Part shown: positions 31,834 to 44,306 of the stretch, piece after piece
Layout of the letters: the number at the start of each line of letters is the position of its first letter
Position numbering within the stretch: position 1 is the stretch's first letter
Assembly: GCA_002104905.1 (NCBI GenBank)
Contig: MCFE01000034.1
Span: 150,712 to 214,711 of the forward strand
Source of the DNA: Basidiobolus meristosporus CBS 931.73
Taxonomy: Eukaryota; Basidiobolomycota; Basidiobolomycetes; Basidiobolales; Basidiobolaceae
DNA length: 64,000 nucleotides
Direction: 5' to 3'
Notes under the pieces: model-generated
The model's input: the letters and a program-made list of their open reading frames with translations, nothing else
Database searches by the model: none
What the model was told of the DNA's origin: nothing
Position numbers and translations under genes: made by a program

Positions 31834-34800
31834 TCATTTCTTGGCTTGCTTCTGCTTTTCCCTCTCCTCCTCTCGTAGCTTCTTCTTGTCTGCTTTTTCG
31901 GCCAACTTGGCTGCCTTCGCCTCCGCCTTCTGCTTCTTCTTTTCCGCACGCTCGGCCATGGCTGCCTCGTACTCGAGACGCTTCTTCTTGTTGACCTTGG
32001 CATGAGCTGCAGATATATCTGCCGGCTTTTTGTCTCCAGAACCCCCGATCTTCGCCACAGGTGGGTAACGAGGTTTAAACGGATTCCGCAATTTAGCAGA
32101 AAGGAATTCATCCTAAACCAATTGGGTTAGTGAACAGTGTAATGGAGATTTAAGCTCGGGCCTCCTTTACCTCTACAAAGTCCCCACTGTTCTCGTCCAG
32201 TTTCTTCGCGTAATAAGTGCGAAGTAAGCCGATGACTCCCTCAGAGCTCTTGATCGGGGAGAACGCAGGTGGCGGTGGATACGGCACGTCGGCTGGAAGA
32301 AGGATTAGTTAGCATACAGGATATGCGTTGGCTCGGCTCAGCTCCAACTTACATATGGGTGCACTAGGATCATAACGAAAGTTAGTTTGACACAGTCGGT
32401 GGGTTGACCAAGCAGACACACTTACCTCGTGGATTGGCTGGGGATATTTCTGTTTTGCTTCTGGCCGTACCATAACTTCGTAGGAACCTACGCGCAAAAG
32501 GTCAAACTACGCATCACTCCAACTGATCTATCCATAACTTACAGAGAGTGTATTGATGTTGAACTCCTTGTCCAAACCAAGCTCCTTGAAACCAAAGAAG
32601 TCTTCTCCGATCTCCTCGCCAAAGCCACCGCTGTAACAAGAGCTCGGTCAGCAAACATTCCGGACGGGGCTGTGACCCGAAATACCTTGCAAAAACGTCC
32701 TCGTTGTCGAATATATGTTCGTCGAGAGTTGGATCGCCATCCGTGTTATTCTGGATAGGATTTTAGTGGGAATTCATGAAGATCCAACAACAATCCTCGT
32801 TACCGTCAAGATGTCCTGATAGCTTGCTTCTAGACGACGGTGTAGATCGTTCAGACGACCGTTGTATCTGAATACTTCATCTCGTACATATCCCTCCAAA
32901 ACATCAACACTCCGTATGCCGTTCTCGTACAATGAATGCAGTAGTATTTCCTGAAGCGCTGCACATTAGATGACCAGTAACAAACGCCTGCAATACGATC
33001 CAAACAATACCTCCGCACTCATCTCATGATCATATCGGTCCATGTATGAACGTAACGTCTTCCCGAGGTTAAGAAAAATTCGATCACGACATCAGTAAGT
33101 AAGGCCAGGGCGATCGGTTGGGCAGCTATCATTATATTACAGGGTTAAGCTCACCAACTACAGACAACTCTGTCGACTGATACTTTGTGCTAACCTTCGA
33201 ACCCAGCATGCGCCAGTAATTTCGTCGAAGCTCTCTCTAGCATCGTGTTCCCTATTTCTTGACTCATTAAAAGAGGTGGAAGACCAGCAACCTTAGGCGG
33301 AGGTGAATCCTCTTTGTCAACCTCTTCGTCTTTTTGAGCCTCGGAGGCGCGAGGATCGATCTAATGAGTAGTCGACAATGTCATGCTTAGTAGTGCTCTC
33401 GAGGACAAAGTGCCAATGAAACCTCACTCACAGGCATGTTCATCTTCGCATTCATAATCTTGGTGTGGATGACTCGGATCTTTTTAAGCTCTTCGATATT
33501 CATATCTACCATGCCGGACACACCCTCTTTGGAGAACCGTCCCTCGGGATAGAGAGATAGATCTGGTGCATCTTTGACGTCGGTGGTCTCTTCTTCGAAC
33601 AGTTTGTTTTGGTCGGTGACATCAGGCGTGGGCTGGCAAATATCCGGGAATCCCGATTGCAAATGGTACTCGGGAACAAAAACCTCCTTCACTTTCTTCT
33701 TTGGCTTTGCTTTATGAGTCTTGGCGATGAATTCAAACCGATTCTCTTCCTCTGACTCCTCGGCCGAGCCATCAGACAGAACCAAGGCGCAATCGTGACT
33801 TGAGAGCGATTGTTCGTAATGTTTCATCGCCTGAGGCGTACGTATTAGAGCGCGTTGCTCAGCAAATGAACGGGCTTGTTCCTTTTCTCGGTATTCTACA
33901 GTTTCGGCGCGCAGCTTACGAGTTAATGCTCGCCAACTACTGAGCTGAGGCTCTTCGAAAACTTTGACAACCTTCGGTTTCTCAGCAATAGTCTCTGGAG
34001 AGATGTTCTCCTCATTTTGGCCGTTGTTTTCTGTAGGCCCCGAGACGGCTTCACATTCATTTGTAGCTGGTGGAAGATGGCTGGTATTGTCTGGTTGACT
34101 GTCGTTTTGATCATCTTTGACTGTCTGCTCTTCAGGTTTTGGCTGGTTCTCAGCATCTTTCTTTCGTAGCTCTTCGTTTTGCGCGTTTTCAGCATCCACC
34201 TCAGCTTTGTCCCGGATTACGATGTCTGGAACATTCGCCAGAAGCGTGCTGGTCTTCTTTTTCATCGCATAAGCATGCTTACGATAGATACTAGCAGGGT
34301 CAGTGTTGTAAGCCAGGCAATTGGAATAGATCAGGTATAGGTCAGTGGCGAATTCGGCCTTGCTTTTATATTGAAAGGTTTTAAGCTTCTTTCCCACGGT
34401 TCCTAGATCCATTGGGTGCTTGACAATGTCGAAATAATCGGGTGCCTCCCGCTTACTGACTTTGTTCAGAAATGGGAGGGAATGCTCGGTGTAGTTCCTC
34501 AGTTCGTTGACTATCTTCTCACACCACTCGTACAGCTCCTCCTGCCCTACTTTGTCATCACTAGCCCATTTCGACCGATGCGGTCGCACATCGGTTAGTA
34601 GACTCTTGATTTCGTGATCTGTGAGAGAAGTCATGCCTCTTTTGGAGCTTATGGCAGTCAAAAGATGCTATCAGGTGGTAGGCTGATTAATTGATGTAAC
34701 TGAAACATCCCAAAGGATAAGCGAATCTACCTTCATCCCGCTGTTTATGTTAAGTAGCGAATTTTTGACATCCTCCTTGTCTTGTTCTGCCGTTTGTGTA

Positions 34801-35731
34801 GGTTGGGCCTCGACCGGCTCTGTATTCTTGTTTTCCTGCTCTTCTTCGGCCTTTAGCTTTTCCTGTGATGCAAGCAATGAGCGACTAACAAACGATAAAC
34901 TTATGGGCATGCCACGTTAGTAACCTCAATGAGCTGCTGCTCCGCTATATCTGCTTTGTCGTATTCCACTGTATAATAAACCGAATTCACTGGGTATTCA
35001 TCGTCCTTCTTCCGCTCGTAGCTTGCTGAGGATAGCAATATGCATGCAAAAATTAGTGCGGTAGATAGAAGACAGACACTAGTTGAGATAGTAGGACATA
35101 CGCATTTCTAATTTGGCTCCGGGAGCGGTGTTATGCGCGGTAGCATCTTGGGTTCCAGAAATTGGTGCCTCCACCTCTTCTTCTTCCTCTTCCTCATCGT
35201 AGTCCTCTTCAATCACTCTTCGTTTCTTTGTGGGGACACTTTCACCGTGACACCCGTTAGTACTGACGATTTTTGAGATGGGTTCAGGTGTGATTTCGTT
35301 AAGTTCGATCAAGGGGAATGAACAGCAGTTGTGTTTTCGTGAAAGATTCTCTGAATATAACTGCTCGTACAACATGGCTCTCGTACGAAATGCCGCGACA
35401 CACTTAACGCTGTAAGGGGTTTTCTCTTGTTCGGCCGGTCCATCTGTATTTGAAGGGTCGTGTGGGGAAATTGTGGATGGTCGTCGGGTTCGGAGGATAT
35501 CACGTCGAACTTTTGGGTCATAAAGGATTCTTGGAAGTGGTCGCCCGCAGGTTTTGGTTCGAACTCGACGGCAAAGAATTTCTTCCAGGTGCTCCGATCT
35601 TGAAGGGCCTCCTTGAAAAACACATACTCCACCTCGGTGAGGTAAAACTGGACCTCATTATTGCTGTCTATCTGTTTTGCAACTTCATAACTTATCTCCA
35701 AAAAAGACCGAGGAAAACTGGCGAACACCAT
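31834..35731 (-). CDS. SPT7: SAGA complex subunit Spt7, bromodomain and histone fold (two frame breaks)
   Basis: Scaffold of the SAGA coactivator core. ATG 35731 starts [20 protein letters not shown]; acidic/low-complexity exons follow ([11 protein letters not shown] near 35180). The large exon ending about 33434 has [18 protein letters not shown] and a bromodomain ([24 protein letters not shown] with the acetyl-lysine-reading Asn). Downstream exons give [20 protein letters not shown] and [20 protein letters not shown], the Spt7 histone fold that pairs with Taf10, then [29 protein letters not shown] and a Lys-rich tail. The frame is lost by one base near 35416-35423 (AAAA/CCCC junction on the coding strand) and near 33067-33077 (before [19 protein letters not shown]). 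Both look like single-base homopolymer losses. Order and spacing match fungal Spt7 throughout. Confidence 0.9.
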
Positions 35732-36897
35732 GGTTCTCCCCTTAGCTCATTCCAAGGTTGAGGAAGTATCAAACACCACTGAACTTGAGTTCGCGAGTCA
35801 CTTCGCTACACACGTGATGGGAAATTAAAAAACTCACCATCACTAAATTCGCCCAGAATTTTTCGCTAGACAATGATCGAATTGCCCAACATATCCATCC
35901 CATCTCCATCAGTCGTTTGGATGCACGCCTAATCAGCAAACTCTTCCAATTTATACGAGTAGTTGTGAATTGTGGTTAATCGTATATTTAGTCAGATGCC
36001 ATGACGACTTCAGATCTTGAAATAAACTCGCATCACAGATTGAATACAGTGACAATTTTTGGTACCAGGTCTGACGCAATCAGACCATTTCTGTGTCCAT
36101 ATAATCCAATGACGTTTGCTGGGCCCAACTACATTGCGGTGGAACGGGTTATTGGGACCTTAATGAATTGTTTGTGGTTTACTTGAACTGATACATTGAA
36201 CAATCCAAAGGGTTGGTTTCAAGGGATAAGATGTCAAATATGACACATTTAAGCTCCTTCTATGCCAGGTGCTCATATTATGCTATCAGATTTGCTAGCA
36301 TGATTTGGTCTAAGATGCTGAGGAGACTCCGCCCGAGGGAGAGCCTCCTTGTCAATGTATTGTATGATGAAGAATGAGGCAATCTAGGGGCATCATCCGA
36401 TTCCATTGACCCATTCATAGCTTACTAATGCTTACAATGAGCCATGTCGTGAGCTTGGGTCAACCAACATTCATGCCTACACGCACTGGTGTAACTCCCC
36501 TGGATGTGGTGAAAACTATGTCCACGTCCATGTCCATTACGTGGTTGCCTTGGTGGTATCTCAAGCTCATTTGCTATTCTGATTAATGCGAAGAGATACG
36601 GCAGGAATCACGCGATTGTTCACATTGAATGATGTCTTACCTCTTTGGTTTTCGCAGCAGTTATTACTTAGGAACCAGATTCATCTGACTCCCAGTAATA
36701 TAAGTCCCATGACTTAGTTCATGGCCCAATCGGGGCATCACTCTATTATCGCATAGCCCCTCAAATACGCAGTATAAAACGCTGGTTATTTCATCTCAGA
36801 CTTTCAGATCACAGCTCATTTCTAGCCACACTCATCATCCTTTTCGTCCTCTTTACGCTCCACCGAAAATTTTCCTGCCCAAACCAATCTAACCAAA
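35732..36897. other. Long intergenic region between SPT7 and subtilisin
   Basis: About 1.17 kb with no gene I can support; the open frame at 36001-36186 has no recognisable motif. The right part is the subtilisin promoter, which explains the unusual length if protease expression is regulated; no binding site was identified. Confidence 0.4.
36773..36779 (+). promoter_or_regulatory. TATA box of subtilisin gene
   Basis: A perfect TATAAAA lies about 120 bp upstream of the subtilisin ATG at 36898, followed by a C/T-rich leader. Spacing suits a strong, regulated core promoter with a leader of roughly 90 nt. Confidence 0.6.
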
Positions 36898-38163
36898 ATG
36901 CACTTGAATTTCAAAGTAATCTTCGTTACCCTCTGCGCTACTGCGTCCACCTTCGCCTTCTACATTGAACAGCCTGCTGCTCCAATCATCAGCTCCCTGG
37001 ATGCTGAGGTGATTCCAAACTCCTACATTGTTGTCCTCAAGAGCGGCTCCCGCAATTCTCTTCTCAGCCATCAGGCCTGGTTGACCTCCATGCTTCAAAT
37101 CTCTAATGCTGACTCCCAAGCTGAAGCCAATCAAATTAAACATATCTATGATGCTGATGGATTCCGAGGCTACTCTGGACGCTTCCACGAAGATGTCATT
37201 GAGCGCATTAGAGAAATGGACGATGTTGCCTATATCGAGGCCGACTCCATGGTCTATGCCTCGGAGCTACAAAAGAACGCACCTTGGGGTCTTTCTAGAA
37301 TCTCTCACCGTGAGGCTCTATCATTCAAGACTTTCAACAAGTACCTTTACAACGCCGATGGTGGTGAAGGCGTCACTGCCTACATCGTAGATACTGGTGT
37401 CAACGTCAGTCACGATGATTTCGAGGGCAGAGCTACCTGGGGTGCCACAATCCCCGAAAACGATGAAGACAAGGATGGAAATGGTCATGGTACTCATTGT
37501 GCTGGTACCGTTGCTGGCAAGCAATATGGTGTCGCCAAGAAGGCCAAGGTCGTTGCTGTGAAGGTTCTTCGTTCTAATGGATCTGGAACCATGTCTGATG
37601 TTATCAAAGGAGTCTCCTGGGTTGGAACTGCCCATGAACAAGCTGTATTCGAGGCTCTTCGTGCTGGCAAGAAGCACAAGGGTAGTGTAGCCAATATGAG
37701 TCTTGGTGGCGGCAAAAGTGTTGCTTTGAATGAGGTCGTCAATGCTGTGGTTAAGAAGGGAGTTCATTTTGCCGTTGCTGCTGGTAACGACAACAGAGAT
37801 GCCTGTGGATACTCACCTGCTTCAGCGGAAGATGCCGTAACTGTTGGTGCTAGTGCCATTAACGATGAAAGAGCCTGGTTCTCCAACCACGGCAAGTGTG
37901 TTGATATTTTCGCCCCCGGAAAGGATATCACCTCCACCTGGATCGGATCCAACATTGCTACCAACACCATCTCTGGAACCTCCATGGCCAGTCCCCACAT
38001 TTGCGGACTTCTCGCATACATGCTTTCCTTCGAGTCCAACAGCACCATTACCCCTAAGGAGTTGAAGGATAAGCTTATCAAAGCTGGCACTCGCGATGTC
38101 TTGCAAAAGTTGCCAGGTGATACTCCCAATATCTTGGCCTACAACAACGCACCCCAAGCGTAA
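36898..38163 (+). CDS. Secreted subtilisin-like serine protease (proteinase K type)
   Basis: Intronless, 421 aa. Residues 1-20 (MHLNFKVIFVTLCATASTFA) are a signal peptide. An inhibitor I9 propeptide follows (SYIVVLKSG at about 42-50; YIEAD near 113). The mature S8 domain begins near APWGLSRISHR. The triad is Asp165 (YIVDTGV), His197 (GHGTHCAGT) and Ser362 (SGTSMASPH); the oxyanion Asn lies in AAGNDNRDACGYSPAS. Length and order match proteinase K/cerevisin-type enzymes. Lack of introns contrasts with most neighbours. Expected role: extracellular endopeptidase in nutrition or host interaction. A good TATA box lies 120 bp upstream. Whether it is secreted or vacuolar cannot be decided from sequence alone. 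Confidence 0.96.
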   Translation: MHLNFKVIFVTLCATASTFAFYIEQPAAPIISSLDAEVIPNSYIVVLKSGSRNSLLSHQAWLTSMLQISNADSQAEANQIKHIYDADGFRGYSGRFHEDVIERIREMDDVAYIEADSMVYASELQKNAPWGLSRISHREALSFKTFNKYLYNADGGEGVTAYIVDTGVNVSHDDFEGRATWGATIPENDEDKDGNGHGTHCAGTVAGKQYGVAKKAKVVAVKVLRSNGSGTMSDVIKGVSWVGTAHEQAVFEALRAGKKHKGSVANMSLGGGKSVALNEVVNAVVKKGVHFAVAAGNDNRDACGYSPASAEDAVTVGASAINDERAWFSNHGKCVDIFAPGKDITSTWIGSNIATNTISGTSMASPHICGLLAYMLSFESNSTITPKELKDKLIKAGTRDVLQKLPGDTPNILAYNNAPQA

Positions 38164-38940
38164 TCTTCGCTGATCCCCCGCCATTATGTACAGAAGTTAC
38201 TTGAGTTGTATCGTTTCTCATTTCGTGGTATTGCTTTATCGAATAGCCATTAATATTCGTTCTTCATAAATCAGACTGTCACACTTTGCTTGTTTCATGA
38301 TATGTTGTATAATGATTAGATTGGACCTGCTTATGCACTCTCCATCAATAAAGCACCAATTGCATCACAACCTCTCGAATCTTGAACACGTAATCCATGT
38401 TGTCTACCGTTTTTAGTGGTCGGATGCTTATCCGCAAGCCTCCTTATTTCTATTGCGAGATCGCATGGACCAGATCATTGGTGTCGGTTAAATGATAAGG
38501 TTTGAGCAACTAGGCCTGTGTGCGCATCGTGATTCGATCATAACACCAGTTCACTGGGGAGCTTATTGCAATAAATGATGGCCGAACACAATGTTCATTT
38601 AGAATCAATGGTTGGTTTTAGGGCTGTGGAGAAGTTGGACCAATCGGTTGATTCTTGAATTGGATCTCAACCGGCCGACTTAACCCTAACAACGGATGAG
38701 TTGATTAAACTTCACCCATCTTTTAACCACCTTCGTGCCCTAGGCACGATGTTTAGGAAATCATCAGGATTCGCATGGGTCGATGAATATCCAAAGAGAT
38801 GTGGAAAAATTCGAGGGTTTTCGGAGTGGTAGCGTTTATCACAAACAAACTCAACTTGCTATCTTTTTTGTTGAGATTCTTGGATTTTAGTTTAACATCA
38901 GCTGGGATTTTCTTTTAACTGGTACTCTGTCACGTCGAAC
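38164..38940. other. Intergenic between subtilisin and SNF2 gene
   Basis: Contains the subtilisin 3' region and the SNF2 promoter. No gene, RNA or repeat was recognised in the 777 bp. Confidence 0.4.
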
Positions 38941-41900
38941 ATGAGTTTAAACACGAACTCTTCAACGAATCAGCCACCGGTCGGTTCCAATGTGCCGCAG
39001 GTACCTTCGATAACACAGGAGCGCCTACGGGCCATTGTGATGGTACGCGTTTTTCTTCAGTTGCTCTGATGAGGGCTGATGATTCCCATTTGAGAAATAT
39101 GCTTCCTTGATCAACATTTGCCTTCGCTAACTCCTATTGTCTAGACAATACAAACGATGAAAGCTCGGGGTGCAACTGAGGAATCCGATCCTGAGTATGC
39201 AAAATTGCTCAATTTTCTTCGAGCCTACAAGAAGCAACAGATTCAACTACAACAACAACAACAACAGCAGCAGCAGCAGCAACAACGGCAACTACAACAT
39301 CAATTACAGCAACCAAGTACCGAAGAATCAGTTGTTCATCCAATGGATAACGACCATCAAGATTCACCCCCTTATGAGGCACCACAGCAACTAGAACTGG
39401 GGCAACTACGACTGCTACAACAACAGCTGGAGCGACAGAGTGTGCAGAATATGAAACAACAAGAAAGTGAACAACTGGCCTTGTTGAAACAGCAAAAGAG
39501 CAAGAAGAGAAGCTACGGCAACAGCTCTCCTTGCAGCAACAACAGCAGCAGCAAGAGCAGAAGTTACTTTTACAGTTACAAAAGCAAAAGGAACTTGAAA
39601 AACGACTAAAAGAGAAACAATTGCAAATACAACAGCAACAGCAACAGCAACAGCAGCAGCAGCAGCTCTCCCAGACAAATTCCCCACTTTCACAATCGCC
39701 TTTGCAAGCTCAGCTACAGCCGCAGTCTTTCCCTCAAACAGAGCAAAGCCCAAAAGCAGCCCAAAGCTCTGCGGAGGCAATTCACAAGCTGCGCCAGTTA
39801 CAGCAATTACAGCAACTGAAACAACAGCTTCAGCTAAAGCAGCTCCAACAGCTTCAACAACAGCAAATAGGTATTTTCCCCTCATAGCTCAGGTTGAATG
39901 CACTTTTATGATCAATCCATCTAATACCAGCCAATAGGTGACGGTCCAAACCCCTCTAGCCCACAGTCGTCTCAGTCTTCGGTTAGACCTCAGCTACAGC
40001 ATGCTGTACTGCAAGCTCAAGCTCCGTACATTAAGCCAGTTTTCACTTCAGAGCAGCTAGCAGCACTAAAGTATCAAGTGTATGCCTATCGATTGCTGTC
40101 CAAGAACCTGTCGCTATCAGAGCATTTGAAGAAGGCTATTTTTGAAAATGTTACCCCACAGGAGGATGAAACCACACCCACGCTTGGTGGTCGAATTGTA
40201 GAGGCGACTTTTCTTTATCATCAAGCTAACCCGAATGCTACATCGAACTCTAATCTCCTTGAGAAGTCCCCTACCCCATCGAAAAACCATTGCAAGGCCC
40301 ATTGAAGGCCTCGACAAGTAGCAACATTCAGGCATCGCGGTATCAGCGACTACTTATATCGAATGCACCCTTGGGTGGATTAGACTCTTCATCGCTATTC
40401 GTTGAACGGGAGGCACGAGTCAATAGAAGAATTCAACGGCGGCTCCTGCATTTAGAGGAGTATGTTGGCAAGCTAAAGCAGCCTGGTTCCATCGAAAACG
40501 GCACATCCTTGAAAGCGTTGATACAACTCAAGTCTATGAAACTGCTCAAAGAGCAACAGCAACTTAGAGAAGAGATGGTCCGTGGGATGAAAAAAGCTGT
40601 CACCATGTCTTCTTCTGCCGATAGAGCGGCACTAAGGAAAATGAAGAAACAGTCACTGCGGGATGCACGTATAGCTGAGAGATTAGAAAAGCAACAGAAG
40701 GCGGAATTTGAGCGACGAGAGAAGCAGCGACATCTGGATTATCTACAGGGAATCGTTGCGCATGGTAGAGACTTGATGCAGTGGCATCGTACCATCCAAG
40801 GCAAGCAGTCTAAGCTGGGGAGAGCCGTTGTACAATTCCATGCGCAGATCGAGAGAGAGGAAATGAAGAGGATTGAGCGGGTGTCAAAAGAGCGTCTTCG
40901 TGCGTTAAAGGCTGATGACGAGGAAGCATATTTGAAGTTAATCGACCAAACTAAAGACACACGTATCACGCATCTACTTCAACAAACGGACATTTACCTA
41001 GACAGCCTGTCAAAGGCAGTCAGATCGCAGCAGACAGACGCCCTACATCATGATCCCGACACGCACGGAGAAGTTGAGTTGATGAACGAGTATCCTGACG
41101 ACGAAGACGAAAGGGATTCTGATGATAGAAAACTGGACTATTATATGATTGCGCATCGAATCAAGGAGGTTGTTGAGCAACCGAAAATCCTAATTGGCGG
41201 TAAACTCAAGGAGTACCAGATTAAAGGCTTGCAGTGGATGGTTTCGTTGTACAACAACCGACTCAACGGAATCCTGGCTGATGAGATGGGACTGGGAAAG
41301 ACGATCCAGACGCTCTCGCTTGTAACATATCTCATCGAGAAGAAGCACCAAAATGGTCCATTCTTGATCATCGTGCCACTATCGACCTTGACCAACTGGA
41401 ATCTGGAATTTGAAAAATGGGCGCCTGCAGTGGTGAAGGTTGTATACAAAGGGCCTCCACAGGAGCGAAAGGAATTGCAACAGTCGTTCATCAAGCACGA
41501 GAATTTCCAAGTCCTGTTGACTACCTTCGAGTATGTAATTAAAGACAAAAATATTCTGGGAAAAATCAAATGGGTTCATATGATCATTGACGAAGGGCAT
41601 CGAATGAAAAATGTCAATTCCAAGTTGACTTCAACGCTGAACCAATACTACTCCACCCGGTACCGCCTAATTCTGACCGGTACACCGCTGCAGAACAATC
41701 TTCCGGAGCTTTGGGCCTTGCTAAATTTTGTATTACCGAAGGTGTTCAACTCGGTCAAAAGCTTCGACGAATGGTTCAACACGCCGTTTGCCAACACCGG
41801 TGGGCAAGACAAAATCGAAATCAATGAGGAGGAATCGTTGCTGATCATTCGACGTTTGCACAAGGTTTTGCGACCATTCTTATTGAGAAGATTGAAGAAA

Positions 41901-44023
41901 GACGTGGAGTCCGAGTTACCGGACAAGGTGGAGAAGGTGATCAAATGTAAGTTCTCTGCACTTCAGTCGAAGCTGTATAACCAGATGCGTAAGCACGGTA
42001 TGCTCTTCACTACTGGGGGTGAGAAAGGAACCACCGGGATCAAGGGGCTTAACAACACCATCATGCAACTTCGAAAAATATGCAACCATCCGTTTGTTTT
42101 TGAAGAAGTCGAAAGGGTGATCAATCCCTCTAAACTCACCAATGATTCCCTCTTCAGAGTCTCGGGGAAATTCGAGCTTTTGGATCGAATCTTACCGAAG
42201 TTTGCGAAGACCGGGCATCGGGTGCTCATGTTTTTCCAGATGACGACTGTTATGAGCATTATGGAGGATTTCTTGCTCTACCGTGGGTTCACATACTTGC
42301 GCCTAGACGGCACAGTGAAGGCTGACGACAGAACCTCACTTTTAAAGAAGTTCAATGCGCCAGATTCGCCGTACCAAATCTTTTTATTGAGTACTCGTGC
42401 CGGTGGCCTGGGGCTCAATCTTCAAACTGCAGACACAGTAATCATCTTCGATTCGGACTGGAATCCCCATCAAGATCTTCAGGCCCAAGATCGAGCACAT
42501 CGTATCGGCCAGACCAAAGAAGTGCGAATTTTACGCTTGGTCTCTGAGAACTCGGTTGAGGAGACAATCCTGGCTCGTGCGCAGTATAAACTTGACATTG
42601 ATGGAAAAGTGATTCAGGCCGGTAAATTCGACAACAAAAGTACTGCTGAAGAGCGTGAGGCTTTTCTGCGAGCTTTACTCGAGGTGGACCATGACAACGA
42701 TAGTGATTTCGAGGACGATAATAACGACGACGACCTGAATGAGATTATTGCCAGGAATGACGAAGAGTTGGTCATTTTCAAGGATATGGACCTGGAACGG
42801 CAGCGACTTGCTGAGGAGAGATGGATCAATGACGGTAGACGTGGTAAGAAGCCTGAGCGCCTCATGCAGGATTATGAATTGCCAGAAGTTTACCGGATGG
42901 AGCACAGCTTGAAAACCGAAGAGGATATTGAGTTCATGGGGCGTGGCCAGCGATTGAAGGGTGATGTGCGCTATGATGACGGCTTAACCGAGGAGCAATG
43001 GATCCATGCACTAGAGAATGAAAACGTCGACGTAAACGACGTCATCCGTGACAAACTAGAGCGCCGACAGAGACGAGAGGAAAAGAGGCTCAAAGCAGAA
43101 GAATCCAGCAATGAAGCAGACGAGTCGAATGAGAGTAAACACAGAAAGCGTCCCAGACAAGCCAAAGAGACAAGGGAGACTGATGAGAGCCCAGGCGAAG
43201 TAAGAAAATCAAAAGCACATAGAAGATCTGAGCCGGAGATGCCGGTAAATATGTACAGTAATCACCCAACTCGCTTATATACTCATTTTCATCCGGAATT
43301 GTGTAGAGGAAGAGAAAGAAGTTAGATAAACTGGCAGACAACTCAGCCGACACAGACCAGACTCGTCCTAGTGACAACAAAGGTTTACGACGAATAATGG
43401 AGGATCTCTACACTACGGTGGAGGACTGCACGGACTCTGCCGACGGCGGTCGAAAGCGATCACTGTTGTTTTTGGAGCTTCCCAGCAAGAAAATCTATCC
43501 TCAGTATTACTCCATGATTTCACAGCCTATAGCCATGGGTATTATCAAGAAACGCATGCGAAGCGGGCATTACTCTAATATTCACCAGTTTCGAGATGAC
43601 TTCTATTTAATGTTCAAGAATGCACAGACCTTTAATCAGGAGGGCTCATGGGTTTACACTGATGCTACTATTATGAAGGTGAGCCCGACACATCTTCGGA
43701 TCCAATTATGTCACGTTTGACTTACGCTTTCACCAATATAGGATGCGTTTGACCAGCGGCTACAATATCTATGCCCAAATGAAGGTTCGGTAGACGACAT
43801 CGATTCTGACAGCATTGATGCCTCCACGCCACACACTCAAAATTCTGCAAGTGATCGTCTGGAGGACAAAGGGCGAAAGTTTTCAGGATTTAAAATCCGT
43901 ATCAAGCCACCCAAGGCCCCCGAGGGATATGTGGAGACGAGAAAACGTAAGAAGGAAGCCCGTCACCGAGGGCAGTCCAGTGGCAGTTCTGAAGAGTCGG
44001 AGGTGGGAATTCTAGACGACTAA
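38941..44023 (+). CDS. SNF2/STH1 (Brahma-type) chromatin-remodelling ATPase (two frame breaks)
   Basis: Catalytic subunit of a SWI/SNF or RSC complex. ATG 38941 (MSLNTNSSTNQPP) opens a short exon, then a Gln-rich region (39240-39890) and a QLQ motif (FTSEQLAALKYQVYAYRLLS). The 3-kb exon has the HSA region (around 40730-40970), ATPase lobe 1 (LADEMGLGKTIQTLS; DEGHRMKN; LTGTPLQN) and lobe 2 (FFQMTTVMSIMEDFLLYRGF; STRAGGLGLNLQTAD; AQDRAHRIGQ), then a charged SnAC-like region. After an intron near 43250 the C-terminus has a bromodomain (LPSKKIYPQYYSMISQPIAM; FNQEGSWVY) and a basic tail. Frame is lost by one base near 39494-39497 (AAAA in a Gln tract) and near 40274-40286 (CCCC or AAAAA). SNF2 and STH1 cannot be told apart here. 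Confidence 0.95.
39240..39890 (+). repeat. CAA/CAG trinucleotide (polyglutamine) tracts
   Basis: Several uninterrupted CAA/CAG runs encode Gln stretches in the N-terminal region of the SNF2-type remodeller, notably near 39249-39300 and 39625-39668. Such tracts are common in Snf2 N-termini and are prone to slippage and to assembly error. Confidence 0.85.
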
Positions 44024-44306
44024 TGGATCGATGTATGTATTTTAGATGCAGCCATCATAGAACATTACCTACGATGTCGAGAGAAATCTGTGTAAAATCA
44101 GTACTGTATAATTATTTAATATCAACCACTATCCTATCTCTATTTGTATGGCAAGCATGTTTTGACATTCAATTCCCGAAAGCTCCATCGTTGGATAATG
44201 TAACGATATTCTTGGATCATACGTTGGTCGCAATTATGATAGATTATTATGTAATGTTGAATAACGAGAAACAAGGTACCAGCGTTTTTATTGTGATTAA
44301 AAATGT

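Noticed and set aside
36001-36186. 61-codon frame between SPT7 and subtilisin
   Set aside because: No motif, no promoter or splice support, and the length is expected by chance.
39415-39885. 156-codon minus-strand frame rich in Ala and Val
   Set aside because: It is antisense to CAA/CAG repeats of the SNF2 gene, which always give such a frame.
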